Below are positions 41,983 to 50,019 of a DNA stretch of 64,000 bases, in pieces (the stretch's first letter is position 1; every line of letters starts with the position of its first letter). Source of the DNA: JAWLHU01 sp041690255. Its GTDB lineage: Bacteria > Bacillota > Sulfobacillia > Symbiobacteriales > Symbiobacteriaceae. The stretch spans positions 357,455-421,454 of the forward strand of contig JAWLHU010000002.1 of NCBI GenBank assembly GCA_041690255.1, read 5' to 3'. The notes under the pieces are model-generated. The model saw only the letters and a program-made list of their open reading frames with translations, did no database searches and was not told the origin of the DNA. The position numbers and the translations under genes were made by a program.

Positions 41983-42083
41983 CGTGTGCCCCCTCCGACA
42001 AACCTTTCCTCTATACCTTGCCCGCCATACGGGCTCGCTAACCAGTGCCCGCGCGTGGGGCGAGCCCGCGGGCCTCGCATACC

Positions 42084-42299
42084 ATGGGGAGAGTGAACCA
42101 GCAGGGGGTGAGCAGGATCATCTTTCCCTCCACCTATCTCTACCCCAGTTTTGGAGGGGTATTCAACCCGTACTTCGGCGGCTTCGGCCACTATAACCAC
42201 CCCTTCGCCGGGGCCGGTTTCTTCTGGCCGGGATTCACCTTCCCGTTGAACTTCCAGTCCCCGGCGCTCTATGCGATCAAGGCGGGCTTTGTCGCGTGA
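42084..42299 (+). CDS. Small aromatic/glycine-rich protein
   Basis: Up to 71 residues rich in Phe, Tyr, Gly and Pro (YLYPSFGGVFNPYFGGFGHY), no typical membrane helix. The composition recalls small spore-coat or surface proteins, but this is only by composition. The start is uncertain: ATG 42084, GTG 42096 and GTG 42108 are in frame and none has an ideal ribosome binding site. First gene of a run of small genes on this strand. Confidence 0.45.
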   Translation: MGRVNQQGVSRIIFPSTYLYPSFGGVFNPYFGGFGHYNHPFAGAGFFWPGFTFPLNFQSPALYAIKAGFVA

Positions 42300-42306
42300 A
42301 TCTTTC

Positions 42307-42331
42307 GGTCCATCTCCTCGTAAGATGGACC
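42307..42331 (+). terminator. Hairpin after the aromatic-rich gene
   Basis: Perfect nine-base stem GGTCCATCT/AGATGGACC with a seven-base loop, eight bases after the stop. No T run, so it may instead be a leader structure for the next gene. Confidence 0.4.
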
Positions 42332-42368
42332 TGACCCCTGTAACCGATTCGCGGCGGGAGGCGATTGC

Positions 42369-42668
42369 TTGGCGCAGGTGACCACTCAATCCCTGGAGCA
42401 ACTGCTTGCCGCTACGGGGGCTTCCGTGGGACGGGCGATTGACAAAACCTTCAACAACCCGCCGAGCCCCGTCGGCCTCTTCGAGTTCACCACCGAGATC
42501 ACCTACCTGGCCCAGTTTCAGCCAGTGGACGCATCAGACGTCCTCCTGAACATTGCATTCCTCGACCCGCGGGAGAAGTTGCTCTACACCCTGGGCGACC
42601 AGTACGGCGTGCGCTTCCGCTTCTTCTTCCGGCCGGTGCCGCGCGAGGTGCTGGTCCCGCCGACCTGA
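42369..42668 (+). CDS. Small protein, family A (helix plus beta strands)
   Basis: 99 residues. An N-terminal helix LEQLLAATGASVGRAIDKTF precedes alternating beta strands (FEFTTEITYLAQF, VLLNIAFLDPREKLLYTL, GVRFRFFFRPV). TTG 42369 is seven bases after GGGAGG. The helix matches the first gene after it and the last third of the second. I do not recognise the family; a remote likeness to small helix-plus-beta 'trypsin-co-occurring' domains is only an impression. Confidence 0.6.
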   Translation: MAQVTTQSLEQLLAATGASVGRAIDKTFNNPPSPVGLFEFTTEITYLAQFQPVDASDVLLNIAFLDPREKLLYTLGDQYGVRFRFFFRPVPREVLVPPT

Positions 42669-42705
42669 TTCTCCAAGGAAGTCGAGCCGTCGGGAGGCGA
42701 ACTGC

Positions 42706-42993
42706 ATGGCGGTTTCACGAAATTTCGATCTAGCTGACCTGCTGACCGCGGCGGGGCTCTCCATGGCGACGGCCAACTCCCGCCTGGCGGCGGTGAACGC
42801 TCCGACGCTCATGCGGGAGTTCGAACTGATCCTTGATTTCCCGGGCTCGGTGCGCGTGGCCCCTGGTGTAACAGGGGTCTGTGTCAAGCGGCCTGCTGCT
42901 CGCTGCGCCCTTCCCGGTGGGGTGGGGAGCAGTATCCGCGTGGAGGCGACCTACATTGCGGCACCCAGCCTGGTCCCGGTGCCTCCTTCCTGA
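42706..42993 (+). CDS. Small protein, family A (second copy)
   Basis: 95 residues. N-terminal helix LADLLTAAGLSMATANSRL aligns with that of the previous gene, followed by strands EFELILDF, SVRVAPGV and IRVEATYI. ATG 42706 has GGGAGG eight bases upstream. Thirty-seven bases after the previous stop, same strand. Unknown function. Confidence 0.6.
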   Translation: MAVSRNFDLADLLTAAGLSMATANSRLAAVNAPTLMREFELILDFPGSVRVAPGVTGVCVKRPAARCALPGGVGSSIRVEATYIAAPSLVPVPPS

Positions 42994-43007
42994 GGGGTGG
43001 TAGATCC

Positions 43008-43694
43008 GTGACCGTTCGCCTGACCGGCCCAAACGAGAGGTACTGGCTCACCATAGAAGCGCTTGCCAGCCAGGACGGCAAACACTACACCCGCTGCCAG
43101 TCGGTCGAAGCGTTTCCACTGGGAGCAGCGGAGGGGCAGGGCGCCCCTCCGTCTTCCTATCTCGTGATGGTGGACGAGACCTGCTCGCTGATCCTGACCC
43201 CGGGCATCAGCGGGGTGACCGTGCGGGACCTGCGCCTGTTGAGCGTCTGCCATCTGCGGCTGAGTGTCCGGGTCAGCCCCGGAGCGCAGGCCCCGGACTG
43301 GCTGCCCACCGAGTCGACCTATCTCCTGTTCGATGGTGACGCCATGGCTGCCGCCGCTCTCCCGGAGCGATACATCCCCTTCGATGGTGTCGTGGGGGAA
43401 GAGGTCTGGGCAGAACCAGACCTGGTTCCGCTCGATGCGCTCGCCGTGGCTGTGGGCCGCTCGATCGCCCGGGCGAACACAATCCTGGCCTGCAGACCGG
43501 GCCCTGGTGGTGTGGCAGTGGTCGCCGGCCTCACCATTCGAGTCGGCGTAACCCGAGTCGATCTGGGCCGTAGCCGGGTGCTCGTCACCCTGGCACGCCC
43601 CGAAGGTGGACAGGTTGAGCAGTACGTGGACCTCTCCTTCCAGACGGGCGCGGCGGCGGAGGAGGAGGGTGAGACCGATGAGAGCACAGGGTAG
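43008..43694 (+). CDS. Protein with C-terminal family A domain
   Basis: 228 residues. The N-terminal 130 residues are beta-rich (YLVMVDETCSLILTPGISGVTV); the C-terminal part carries LDALAVAVGRSIARANTIL followed by strands LTIRVGVTRVD, RVLVTLARPEG and QYVDLSFQTG, the same helix-plus-strands layout as the two preceding genes. GTG 43008 follows GAGGGGTGG. Likely one operon with 42369 and 42706. The repeated domain suggests a complex of related subunits (inference). Confidence 0.6.
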   Translation: MTVRLTGPNERYWLTIEALASQDGKHYTRCQSVEAFPLGAAEGQGAPPSSYLVMVDETCSLILTPGISGVTVRDLRLLSVCHLRLSVRVSPGAQAPDWLPTESTYLLFDGDAMAAAALPERYIPFDGVVGEEVWAEPDLVPLDALAVAVGRSIARANTILACRPGPGGVAVVAGLTIRVGVTRVDLGRSRVLVTLARPEGGQVEQYVDLSFQTGAAAEEEGETDESTG

Positions 43695-43725
43695 AGCCCC
43701 ACCCCGGTCGATGGGGTGGGACTCT
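43693..43725. terminator. Bidirectional terminator
   Basis: Thirteen-base stem AGAGCCCCACCCC/GGGGTGGGACTCT with one mismatch, overlapping the stop codon of the plus-strand gene and ending three bases before the end of the convergent gene. Confidence 0.7.
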
Positions 43726-43727
43726 GC

Positions 43728-44855
43728 CTAATCGCGCAGGTGCAGCAGCACATAGACCGTTCCTTTGTCCCAGCCCAGGTCCCATGGGTTCCGGTACCGG
43801 TCCGCCGTGTGGGCCGCCACGATCGGCACACCGCCATGATCCTTTCCGGTGATGATCGACACATGGGTAATGGTGCCCTTGACCTGGTAGCCGACAATGT
43901 CCCCGGGTTGAAGCTTCCCGAGTGCGCCGGCGACCTTGGGATAGGTCCCCTTCGCCAGGAGCGTCGCCCGGCCGCTGCCCAACATGTACCGGACAAAGGA
44001 CTGGGCATTCACCCAGCAGGCAGAGCCGGCCTTGTCGTGCCGCCAGGTCCAGTCCGGCTTCAGCTTGCCCCCCTCGACCAGGGTCTGGGAGGCAAAGTTG
44101 GCACAGTCACCGCCCAGGTTCCGGTAGCTCTGGTAGCGTTCGTTGTAGTCCGAGTTGTTGCCACAGCCCCAGGCTGCGCCGCAGTACTCCTCGGCATAGG
44201 CGACAACCCCCTGCCGGTCAAGCCGCCCGCCGCCTGTCGGAACAGCCAGCTCGCCGACCACATTCTGAACTGCCTCTGCTTCATCGGCCACATTCTCGGC
44301 CACTGCTGCTTCTTCGGCCGGCACGAGGCTGGCCTTCTTCGGCCGGTACGGTTCCGTCCACTCGCTGCCCATGGCGTCCAGGTAGAACTCCTTCTGCACC
44401 TTCCAGGAGTCGCCGGAGCGGACCAACTGCAGCCAGTGCCAGGAGCCGACGCCCATCTGGTCCAGCTCAGGGTTCCCGTTGTACCGGTACCCCAGCCGGG
44501 TCCGGGAGATGAGCGACACCGTTGCCTTATCGCCGCTCCGCTTCACCCGCAGGTTGGTCACAAAGGTCTCCGCCTCGACCACCGCCAGGTTGCGGGCGGG
44601 GGCCCAGGCCTGCATGTACTGAATCCGCCCGTCCTCATGGGCCAGGGCGAAGCGCCCGCTCTGGGTGCTGGTGTCGTAGAAGCGATCCAGCCCGTCCGCC
44701 GCCTTCCCGGTGACCAGCCCCTGTGCCCGAACCGCATACATCTCCTTGAGGAACCGCTCTACCGACGGGTCTGCCCCCGCTCGGGAGAGCGTCCCACTGA
44801 CCAGCGCCAGGAGAACGGCCAACCCAAGGATCAACCAACGCCACTGCTTTCTCAC
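43728..44855 (-). CDS. Secreted protein with amidase (Amidase_6) domain
   Basis: 375 residues. Signal peptide WLILGLAVLLALVSGTLSRAGA; a beta-rich middle domain (about 40-175); then a putative cysteine amidase domain from about 215: VVAYAEEYCG, YNERYQSYRNLGGDCANFASQ with the catalytic cysteine, GDIVGYQV and ITHVSIITG with the histidine. Such NlpC/P60-related domains act outside the cell, possibly on peptidoglycan peptides. I chose GTG (complement of 44853-44855) to give a normal signal peptide; an in-frame GTG lies nine bases upstream. Confidence 0.8.
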   Translation of the reverse strand: MRKQWRWLILGLAVLLALVSGTLSRAGADPSVERFLKEMYAVRAQGLVTGKAADGLDRFYDTSTQSGRFALAHEDGRIQYMQAWAPARNLAVVEAETFVTNLRVKRSGDKATVSLISRTRLGYRYNGNPELDQMGVGSWHWLQLVRSGDSWKVQKEFYLDAMGSEWTEPYRPKKASLVPAEEAAVAENVADEAEAVQNVVGELAVPTGGGRLDRQGVVAYAEEYCGAAWGCGNNSDYNERYQSYRNLGGDCANFASQTLVEGGKLKPDWTWRHDKAGSACWVNAQSFVRYMLGSGRATLLAKGTYPKVAGALGKLQPGDIVGYQVKGTITHVSIITGKDHGGVPIVAAHTADRYRNPWDLGWDKGTVYVLLHLRD

Positions 44856-44941
44856 AGATCCCACCCCACGCAGGGAGGATATGCGGGTTGCATCAACATT
44901 AGGCGCTACTGTGCAGGACCGAGAGTTTTTCTTTCAGCCTG

Positions 44942-44950
44942 TGTTATACT
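44942..44950 (+). promoter_or_regulatory. Extended -10 promoter upstream of the aldo/keto reductase gene
   Basis: TGTTATACT (extended TGn plus TATACT) in an AT-rich stretch 52 bases before the start codon; no good -35, as is common with extended -10 promoters. Confidence 0.55.
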
Positions 44951-45002
44951 AAAAGGTGGTACGCCTGTACTACAGCAAACGGAAAGCAGAGGGGTTGCCA
45001 CA

Positions 45003-45959
45003 ATGGAATACCGGCGTCTGGGACGGAGCGGGCTGAAGCTGAGCGAGATCTCGCTGGGAAGCTGGCTCACCTATGGCTCGAAGGTGGAGGCGGACGCAGC
45101 GAAGGCTTGCATTCGGACCGCTTACGAACACGGGATCAACCACTTTGACTGCGCCGTGGTCTATGGTGCCGAGCCGCATCAGGCCGAGCGTGTCGTGGGG
45201 GAGGCGCTGGCGGAGTTCCCCCGCCATACCTATACGGTCACCTCCAAGGTCTTCTGGAAGATCGGTCCTTCCACGTACGATCAGGGCCTCTCCCGGAAGC
45301 ATCTGATCGAGCGGGTCGATATGAGCCTGAAGGCGATGGGCCTGGACTACATCGACATCTACTACGCCCATCGCTATGACCCGGAGACCGATCTGGAGGA
45401 GACCCTGCGGGCGTTCGACGATCTCGTCGCCCAGGGCAAGATCCTCTACTACGGCTTCTCCGAATGGACGGCTGCCCAGTATGAGAATGCGGCAGCGATC
45501 GTGGACAAGCGGAACCTGCGTCGTCCGGTCGCCAGCCAGCCGGTCTACAACATGATCAACCGCTACATTGAGAAGGAGGTCATGCCGGTCTGCGCCCGGG
45601 AGGGGATCGGCCAGATCGTCTTCTCCCCGCTGGCGCAGGGCGTCCTGACCGGCAAGTACAAGCCGGGCACGCCCCTCCCCGAGGGGACCCGTGCCGCCGA
45701 CCCCAAGTATGGCCGCTTCGTGGAGCGGTATGTCAGCGACGAAGAGCTGCTGGTCAAGATCCAGAACCTGCGGCCCGTGGCCGAGCGGAACGGACTGACC
45801 CTGGCCCAGCTCGCACTCGCCTGGGTCCTGGCCCGCCCCGAGGTCACCTCGGCCCTGATCGGTGCCACCCGGCCCGAGCAGGTCGTGGAGAACGTGAAGG
45901 CCGCCGGCGTGAAGCTTTCCGCTGAGGATCTCCAGGAGATCGATACCATTCTGGCCTAG
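45003..45959 (+). CDS. Aldo/keto reductase
   Basis: 318 residues of (beta/alpha)8 AKR fold. Catalytic tetrad positions are visible: Asp and Tyr in DCAVVYG, Lys in TSKVFW and His in YYAHRYD. The NADPH-site loop reads ALIGATRPEQV. It is closest in pattern to the AKR6/AKR14 group (potassium-channel-beta-subunit/YghZ-like), which reduce aldehydes such as methylglyoxal; the substrate here is unknown. ATG 45003 is nine bases after GAGGGG. Confidence 0.92.
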   Translation: MEYRRLGRSGLKLSEISLGSWLTYGSKVEADAAKACIRTAYEHGINHFDCAVVYGAEPHQAERVVGEALAEFPRHTYTVTSKVFWKIGPSTYDQGLSRKHLIERVDMSLKAMGLDYIDIYYAHRYDPETDLEETLRAFDDLVAQGKILYYGFSEWTAAQYENAAAIVDKRNLRRPVASQPVYNMINRYIEKEVMPVCAREGIGQIVFSPLAQGVLTGKYKPGTPLPEGTRAADPKYGRFVERYVSDEELLVKIQNLRPVAERNGLTLAQLALAWVLARPEVTSALIGATRPEQVVENVKAAGVKLSAEDLQEIDTILA

Positions 45960-45972
45960 TGCGACAACGGAG

Positions 45973-46010
45973 AGCGGCGCTCACCAACAGCTTGGTGGGC
46001 GCCGCTTTAC
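45973..46010 (+). terminator. Terminator of the aldo/keto reductase gene
   Basis: Fourteen-base stem AGCGGCGCTCACCA/TGGTGGGCGCCGCT with one G-T pair, 13 bases after the stop, followed by TTAC. Confidence 0.8.
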
Positions 46011-46149
46011 GCACTCCCACCTGGGCTGCCGGGCATCTGCGCATGCGTGACATGCAGAGAGAGAATGCGAATCTCCTCCTTTTAGATGAGGCGATGATTT
46101 CCGCCCTCGTGCTACCCTGAGTCTCAAGAAAGACCGATGGGGGTACGAG

Positions 46150-47214
46150 ATGCTTCGCATAGGACCGAGACTCTGGAAGACCGGTCTGGCCGTGGCGCTG
46201 ACCTATCTGCTGGTCAGCCTGACCGGGCATCATTATGAAGTATACGGCTGCGTGGCTGCCGCCCTGGCGGTGGCGCCCTCCGCAAACCGTTCGTTGCGTA
46301 CCATGGGCAATCAGATCGCCGCCAACCTGCTGGGCGGACTGGTCGGAAGCCTTGCCATCCTCCTCTTCGGGCCCGGCCCGATCGTGATCGGCGGCACCGT
46401 GGTTCTGGTCCTGCTGATCTCCCAGCAGTTCGGCTGGAAGGATCTCGCCGCCACGGCGGTCACCGTGACCCTCTTCGTCATGGCGCCGCACGCCGACAGC
46501 GTGACCACCTATACCGCCTGGCGGCTCCTGTCGGTCCTGATCGGCTCGGTGGTCGGCACGGCGGTCAACGCCCTGATCCTCCCGCCCGACTACCGGCAGA
46601 TGACCCTCAAGGCGGTGGAGCGTGCCGGCCTGGCGCTGGATGCCTTTGTGCTGAGCGTGAGCGACCGGCTGGCCGACCCGGCGGCGATCACCAAGCGGGA
46701 GATCCTGGCCACCGCCTCCAGCGTGGAGGCGCAGATCGGTGAGGCCCGCCGCCTGGCAAGCCTGCTCTCGGAGTCCGCCCGGCCGGACCAGTTGGGACAG
46801 AAGGAAGTGACCGAGCGGGCGATCAAGGTGCTCTCCTCCCTGTTGGAGCGAATTCAGGTCATACACAAGGCCGCACTGGCTGCCCAGCGTGCCGCTGAGT
46901 TCCCGGTCATGCTGGCCGAGATTCAGCAGGCGCTGACCGCCCTGGTGGCCCACCGGCAGGCCCTCTACGCCTCGCTCTTCACGCCTGACACGACCCGTCA
47001 GTTGCCCGAGCTGCTGGCGGAGATTGAGCAGCGGTTCGAGTCGCCGGCTGGTCTGCCGGCATCGGCGGAGGAGGTGGAGCCCTTCTTCCGGCTCTATCGC
47101 ATGCGGTCCAGCGTCAGCTACATGGCCAACCGGCTGGGCCGGCTGCATGTGGCCAAGGAGGCCGCACTGCCTCCGGTCCTGGCTGACAGGGAGGTCGTCT
47201 ACAGTATCTCATAG
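46150..47214 (+). CDS. Aromatic acid exporter family (ArAE/FUSC-like) protein
   Basis: 354 residues. Four to five membrane helices in the first 160 residues (LAVALTYLLVSLTG, AAALAVAPSANRSLRTMGNQ, a family-typical stretch) followed by a long helical cytoplasmic domain to the C-terminus (MTLKAVERAGLALDAFVLSV, VSYMANRLGRLHVAKE). This matches the aromatic acid exporter N-terminal family of Firmicutes. Transport activity of these half-size proteins is inferred, not shown. Single gene; the ATG follows GATGGGGG. Confidence 0.8.
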   Translation: MLRIGPRLWKTGLAVALTYLLVSLTGHHYEVYGCVAAALAVAPSANRSLRTMGNQIAANLLGGLVGSLAILLFGPGPIVIGGTVVLVLLISQQFGWKDLAATAVTVTLFVMAPHADSVTTYTAWRLLSVLIGSVVGTAVNALILPPDYRQMTLKAVERAGLALDAFVLSVSDRLADPAAITKREILATASSVEAQIGEARRLASLLSESARPDQLGQKEVTERAIKVLSSLLERIQVIHKAALAAQRAAEFPVMLAEIQQALTALVAHRQALYASLFTPDTTRQLPELLAEIEQRFESPAGLPASAEEVEPFFRLYRMRSSVSYMANRLGRLHVAKEAALPPVLADREVVYSIS

Positions 47215-47218
47215 CGAA

Positions 47219-47252
47219 AGCCCGGCGGAGTATTCCGTCGGGCTCTTTGTTG
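47219..47252. terminator. Terminator between convergent genes
   Basis: Eleven-base stem AGCCCGGCGGA/TCCGTCGGGCT with one G-T pair, loop GTAT, then CTTTGTTGT; five bases after the exporter stop. Confidence 0.8.
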
Positions 47253-47265
47253 TACGGCGAACCGA

Positions 47266-48168
47266 TCAGGTGGCGTCTCGGGCGTGGGCCAGGAGAACCT
47301 CAGCCCGCCGGGCAGACCAGGCGATCTGCTCCTGATCCGCATGATCTTCGAACGACCAGCAGAGGGAGAGGACCATATCAATGAAGGCCGCCGTGGCGAT
47401 GGACCGGGGGGTCTCTCCCAGCACATCGGCGAAGATGCTGGTCATCGTGGTCAGCATGGCCGGCCACGCGGCCTCATCCACCAGGGAGAACTCGTTCTGG
47501 ATGAACCGGGCCGGACCGACGGCGGCCGGACCGACCACTCCGTGGGGATCGATCGCCCGCCACTCATGGGCCCCGGCCTGGAGGATATTCCAGTGGTGCA
47601 GGTCGCCGTGCAGGAGCACCTGCTGCGGGCCATCCGGCCGGATGCGGGCCTCTGCTTCGGCGATCAGGTCGAGGCAGCCCCAGCCATCCCGGCGGGCCCT
47701 CGCAAAGGCCGCAGCCAGCCGCTCCGCGTAGAGGGGCAGGCCGTGGTCCGGAGGCGCGGGACGATGCAGCCGGGCCATCAGCCGGGCTGCGATCAGGCTC
47801 CGCTCTTGGGTGGTCGGGAGCCCGGTCAGGTCGGTCCCCGGTTGGAGCCGCTCCAGCAGCATCATCCCCCGGTTGGGGTCGGCGGCATGGAGGCGGCAGG
47901 CCCCCTGCCCATCCCAGAGGGCGAGCAGGCGCATCTCGGTGGAGACCTCGGTCTGGGGCACGCCGAGCTTCAGGACCACATCGCCATGGATGGATGAGTG
48001 GGCGAGGCAGATCAGGTTGACCGAGAGCGGCTCGAAGAGCCGGCAGTCAGACAACTGCCAGGTGGCGATCGCATGGTCGACGAGGGCCGGGAGGGCATCG
48101 ACCCAGTCCCGGCCCCTCTGGCCGAAGGTGCGAACCGCCTTGTCCATGAAGGTGGCGGGGATCTGCAT
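47266..48168 (-). CDS. Aminoglycoside/hydroxyurea phosphotransferase family (streptomycin 6-kinase-like)
   Basis: 300 residues. Kinase-like fold: VVLKLGVP (nucleotide-binding lysine), LLHGDLHHWNIL (catalytic loop with HGD and N) and RAIDPHGVVG (metal-binding aspartate, DxxG-like). The overall spacing matches the APH(6)/hydroxyurea phosphotransferase family (PF04655), whose members phosphorylate streptomycin at O-6. Whether this copy confers resistance or acts on a natural metabolite cannot be told. ATG (complement of 48166-48168), seven bases after GGAGG. Not accompanied by mobile-element genes. Confidence 0.8.
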   Translation of the reverse strand: MQIPATFMDKAVRTFGQRGRDWVDALPALVDHAIATWQLSDCRLFEPLSVNLICLAHSSIHGDVVLKLGVPQTEVSTEMRLLALWDGQGACRLHAADPNRGMMLLERLQPGTDLTGLPTTQERSLIAARLMARLHRPAPPDHGLPLYAERLAAAFARARRDGWGCLDLIAEAEARIRPDGPQQVLLHGDLHHWNILQAGAHEWRAIDPHGVVGPAAVGPARFIQNEFSLVDEAAWPAMLTTMTSIFADVLGETPRSIATAAFIDMVLSLCWSFEDHADQEQIAWSARRAEVLLAHARDAT

Positions 48169-48233
48169 GCAGCAGCCTCCACGTAATAAGATGGGGCAGA
48201 CTTCGGCAGCGGTGGCCCCGCATCCTCCCGGGA

Positions 48234-49046
48234 TCAGTTGACTCGGGTGAGCCGGAGCAGCGCCCAGACCGCCGGGAGCGCCACAGCGATAAAGAGCAGG
48301 GAGATCGGCAGCATGCCGGCGGAGAGGGAGCCCATTTGCAGCAGTTCCTTCACCGGGCCGGTCATGAGGATCATGATCACCATGTTGACGATGAACGTGG
48401 CGGAGAGGGAGGCGGCCCGGGCGCCCCAGTCCATCCGCCGCCAGAGACCCAGAATCGCCGTGAGACAGAGCGGTCCCACGAAGGCGAGGAATATGACCGG
48501 ATCCCGCACGACCGGCTCCGCCCAGTCAACCGGGCCCCGAATCTGCATGGACATCTCCATGACCTGGCCGGCGGCACTGGCCAGGAGGCGCTTCACCATG
48601 AGGGCGCCCAGAAGCAGGAAGATCAGGCTCAGGTAGCTCAGCATGCCCGTCCGGCCCTTCGGCGACCGGTCGCTACCCAACGGAAGATGGCTCCAGACCA
48701 GGATCAGCGAGAGCCCACCCAGGGCGAGCTTGACGATCCAGAGGAAGATCCAGAGGTTCTGCTCGCCGGTCACCACCATGGCGTAGTTGTAGGTAATGGT
48801 GGCCGCGACACCGCCGATCAGCACCGGCCCCCAGGGGCTTCCCTTCCGCAGGGCGATCAGCCCAACCAGGCCGGTCGGTACAAGGATCAGCGCCTCATAG
48901 AGATCGCCAATCACGTTCAGCTCATAAAAGAACGCATCCGAACACGGATAGTGGTAGCCGGTGGCCAGGTGTAACAGGATCCCGCCGAAGGTGACGGCTA
49001 GCAGGGCGGCGAAGATCGTGAAGAGTCCGGTGTTCTGTCGAGTCAT
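48234..49046 (-). CDS. Integral membrane protein of unknown function
   Basis: 270 residues with about seven or eight membrane helices. Residues 40-48 (YHYPCSDAFFYELN) lie in the first extracellular loop. No signature known to me. ATG (complement of 49044-49046) has GGGAGGGA five bases upstream; a longer in-frame start at 49088 is not needed. Sixty-five bases upstream of the kinase-like gene on the same strand, so possibly co-transcribed with it. Confidence 0.65.
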   Translation of the reverse strand: MTRQNTGLFTIFAALLAVTFGGILLHLATGYHYPCSDAFFYELNVIGDLYEALILVPTGLVGLIALRKGSPWGPVLIGGVAATITYNYAMVVTGEQNLWIFLWIVKLALGGLSLILVWSHLPLGSDRSPKGRTGMLSYLSLIFLLLGALMVKRLLASAAGQVMEMSMQIRGPVDWAEPVVRDPVIFLAFVGPLCLTAILGLWRRMDWGARAASLSATFIVNMVIMILMTGPVKELLQMGSLSAGMLPISLLFIAVALPAVWALLRLTRVN

Positions 49047-49170
49047 GATGCTCCCTCCCGATCGATGATCACGGATTGATGACTGCACCCTGATGGTAAC
49101 ACTCGGGGTGGCCGGCCATCTTCCCTCGAAGGAGGGAGGGAGCGGGGGATATACGGGAGGGATATGGGGG

Positions 49171-49291
49171 ATGCAGGGTCTCAGTTGCGCGCGGGCGATC
49201 TGGAGTACGCCCTGACGAAGGCGGAGTGGGAGGGGCTCACTTCAGCAAAGGGCAGTGGCACTTCTCACAGTACTCAGCACTGATATCGTGC
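49171..49291 (+). pseudogene. Relic of a GNAT acetyltransferase gene (internal deletion)
   Basis: The DNA at 49196-49250 translates as DLEYALTKAEWEGLTSAKG and is about 80% identical by eye to the C-terminal end of the intact acetyltransferase at 50798-51406 (DVEYALTRAEWEVLTSGGG). Just upstream, GGGAGGGATATGGGGGATGCAG parallels the ribosome binding site and ATGCAG start of the intact gene, but in another frame. Almost all of the coding region between is missing. So this is a deleted paralogue, tail-to-tail with the zinc-ribbon gene as in the other copy. Confidence 0.75.
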
Positions 49292-49803
49292 AGGAAGCCG
49301 CAGGCGTTGCAGAAGATGATGCTGTCCCTTGACTTGTCGGCCTTCTCGTACGAGTTGAGACCGCCGTGGTGGCGCACCCTGTCGCCGACGGTGTAGTAGT
49401 TGAAGACGGTGTCATCATCCTCCGCCGTGAGCTCGTGCAGCTTGCCCTGGTCGCTGCGAACGACGACGACATACTCGCGGTACTCCTGCCAGTAGTAGTT
49501 ATCGTCATCGGTGTAGCGCTTCCGCTTCTTCCGCTTGACCTGTTTGTCGATCACGAAGCCATCCCAGGTCTTGCTGCGCTTGCGGCCCCAAATCTGCAGC
49601 AGGGCGATCGCTATGAACATACCGCCAATGCCCAGGCCGATGTAGAGCGACTCGGGGTTCTCCATCTCCGAGCCGTTCTCGCCGGCAATATAGAAGCCGA
49701 CGATCGCCGCAACGGCCAGGATCAGGGCGAAGATGGCCGACCAGCGGTTGTTGTTCTTCACGTACCGTGCAAAGGCCGGGTCGTTGATCCGGTTCGAGAA
49801 CAT
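49237..49803 (-). CDS. Membrane protein with C-terminal zinc ribbon
   Basis: 188 residues. Two N-terminal membrane helices (about 20-40 and 52-72) are followed by a basic segment (RKKRKR), an acidic tyrosine-rich strand region (YTDDDNYYWQEYREYVVVV) and a C-terminal zinc ribbon (CNACGFLHDISAEYCEKCHCPLLK, two CxxC pairs). The middle resembles the TM-plus-beta plan of DUF2500 proteins. Function unknown. ATG (complement of 49801-49803) follows AAGGGGGAT. The 3' end overlaps a relic of an acetyltransferase gene. A deleted copy of this same gene lies at 51351-51450. Confidence 0.75.
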   Translation of the reverse strand: MFSNRINDPAFARYVKNNNRWSAIFALILAVAAIVGFYIAGENGSEMENPESLYIGLGIGGMFIAIALLQIWGRKRSKTWDGFVIDKQVKRKKRKRYTDDDNYYWQEYREYVVVVRSDQGKLHELTAEDDDTVFNYYTVGDRVRHHGGLNSYEKADKSRDSIIFCNACGFLHDISAEYCEKCHCPLLK

Positions 49804-50019
49804 AGAGATCCCCCTTGCGGAGCGGTGTTAGCGCCCCCAGTGTACGGCAGGGTGGGGCACCGGGAAACTCCCCCGAGGGATGGAGTCGGTGCGACTCTCC
49901 CCCGCCCTTTGGGGTGGGAGGCGCAAGGGTTCAGCGGAGAGGCGCAAGGCGTTGGCCGCCCAGCCGCCACCCAGGCTCCTCGGTGTATGGGGACGGCCCT
50001 TCCGTAGAAGGCTACGGGT

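Noticed and set aside
43716..45002. Long upstream extension of the aldo/keto reductase
   Set aside because: It runs antisense through the amidase-domain gene and past the promoter; the enzyme begins normally at 45003.
44940..45002. T-box leader suggested by AAGGTGGTAC before the aldo/keto reductase
   Set aside because: No specifier stem or antiterminator, too short, and no aminoacylation-related gene follows.
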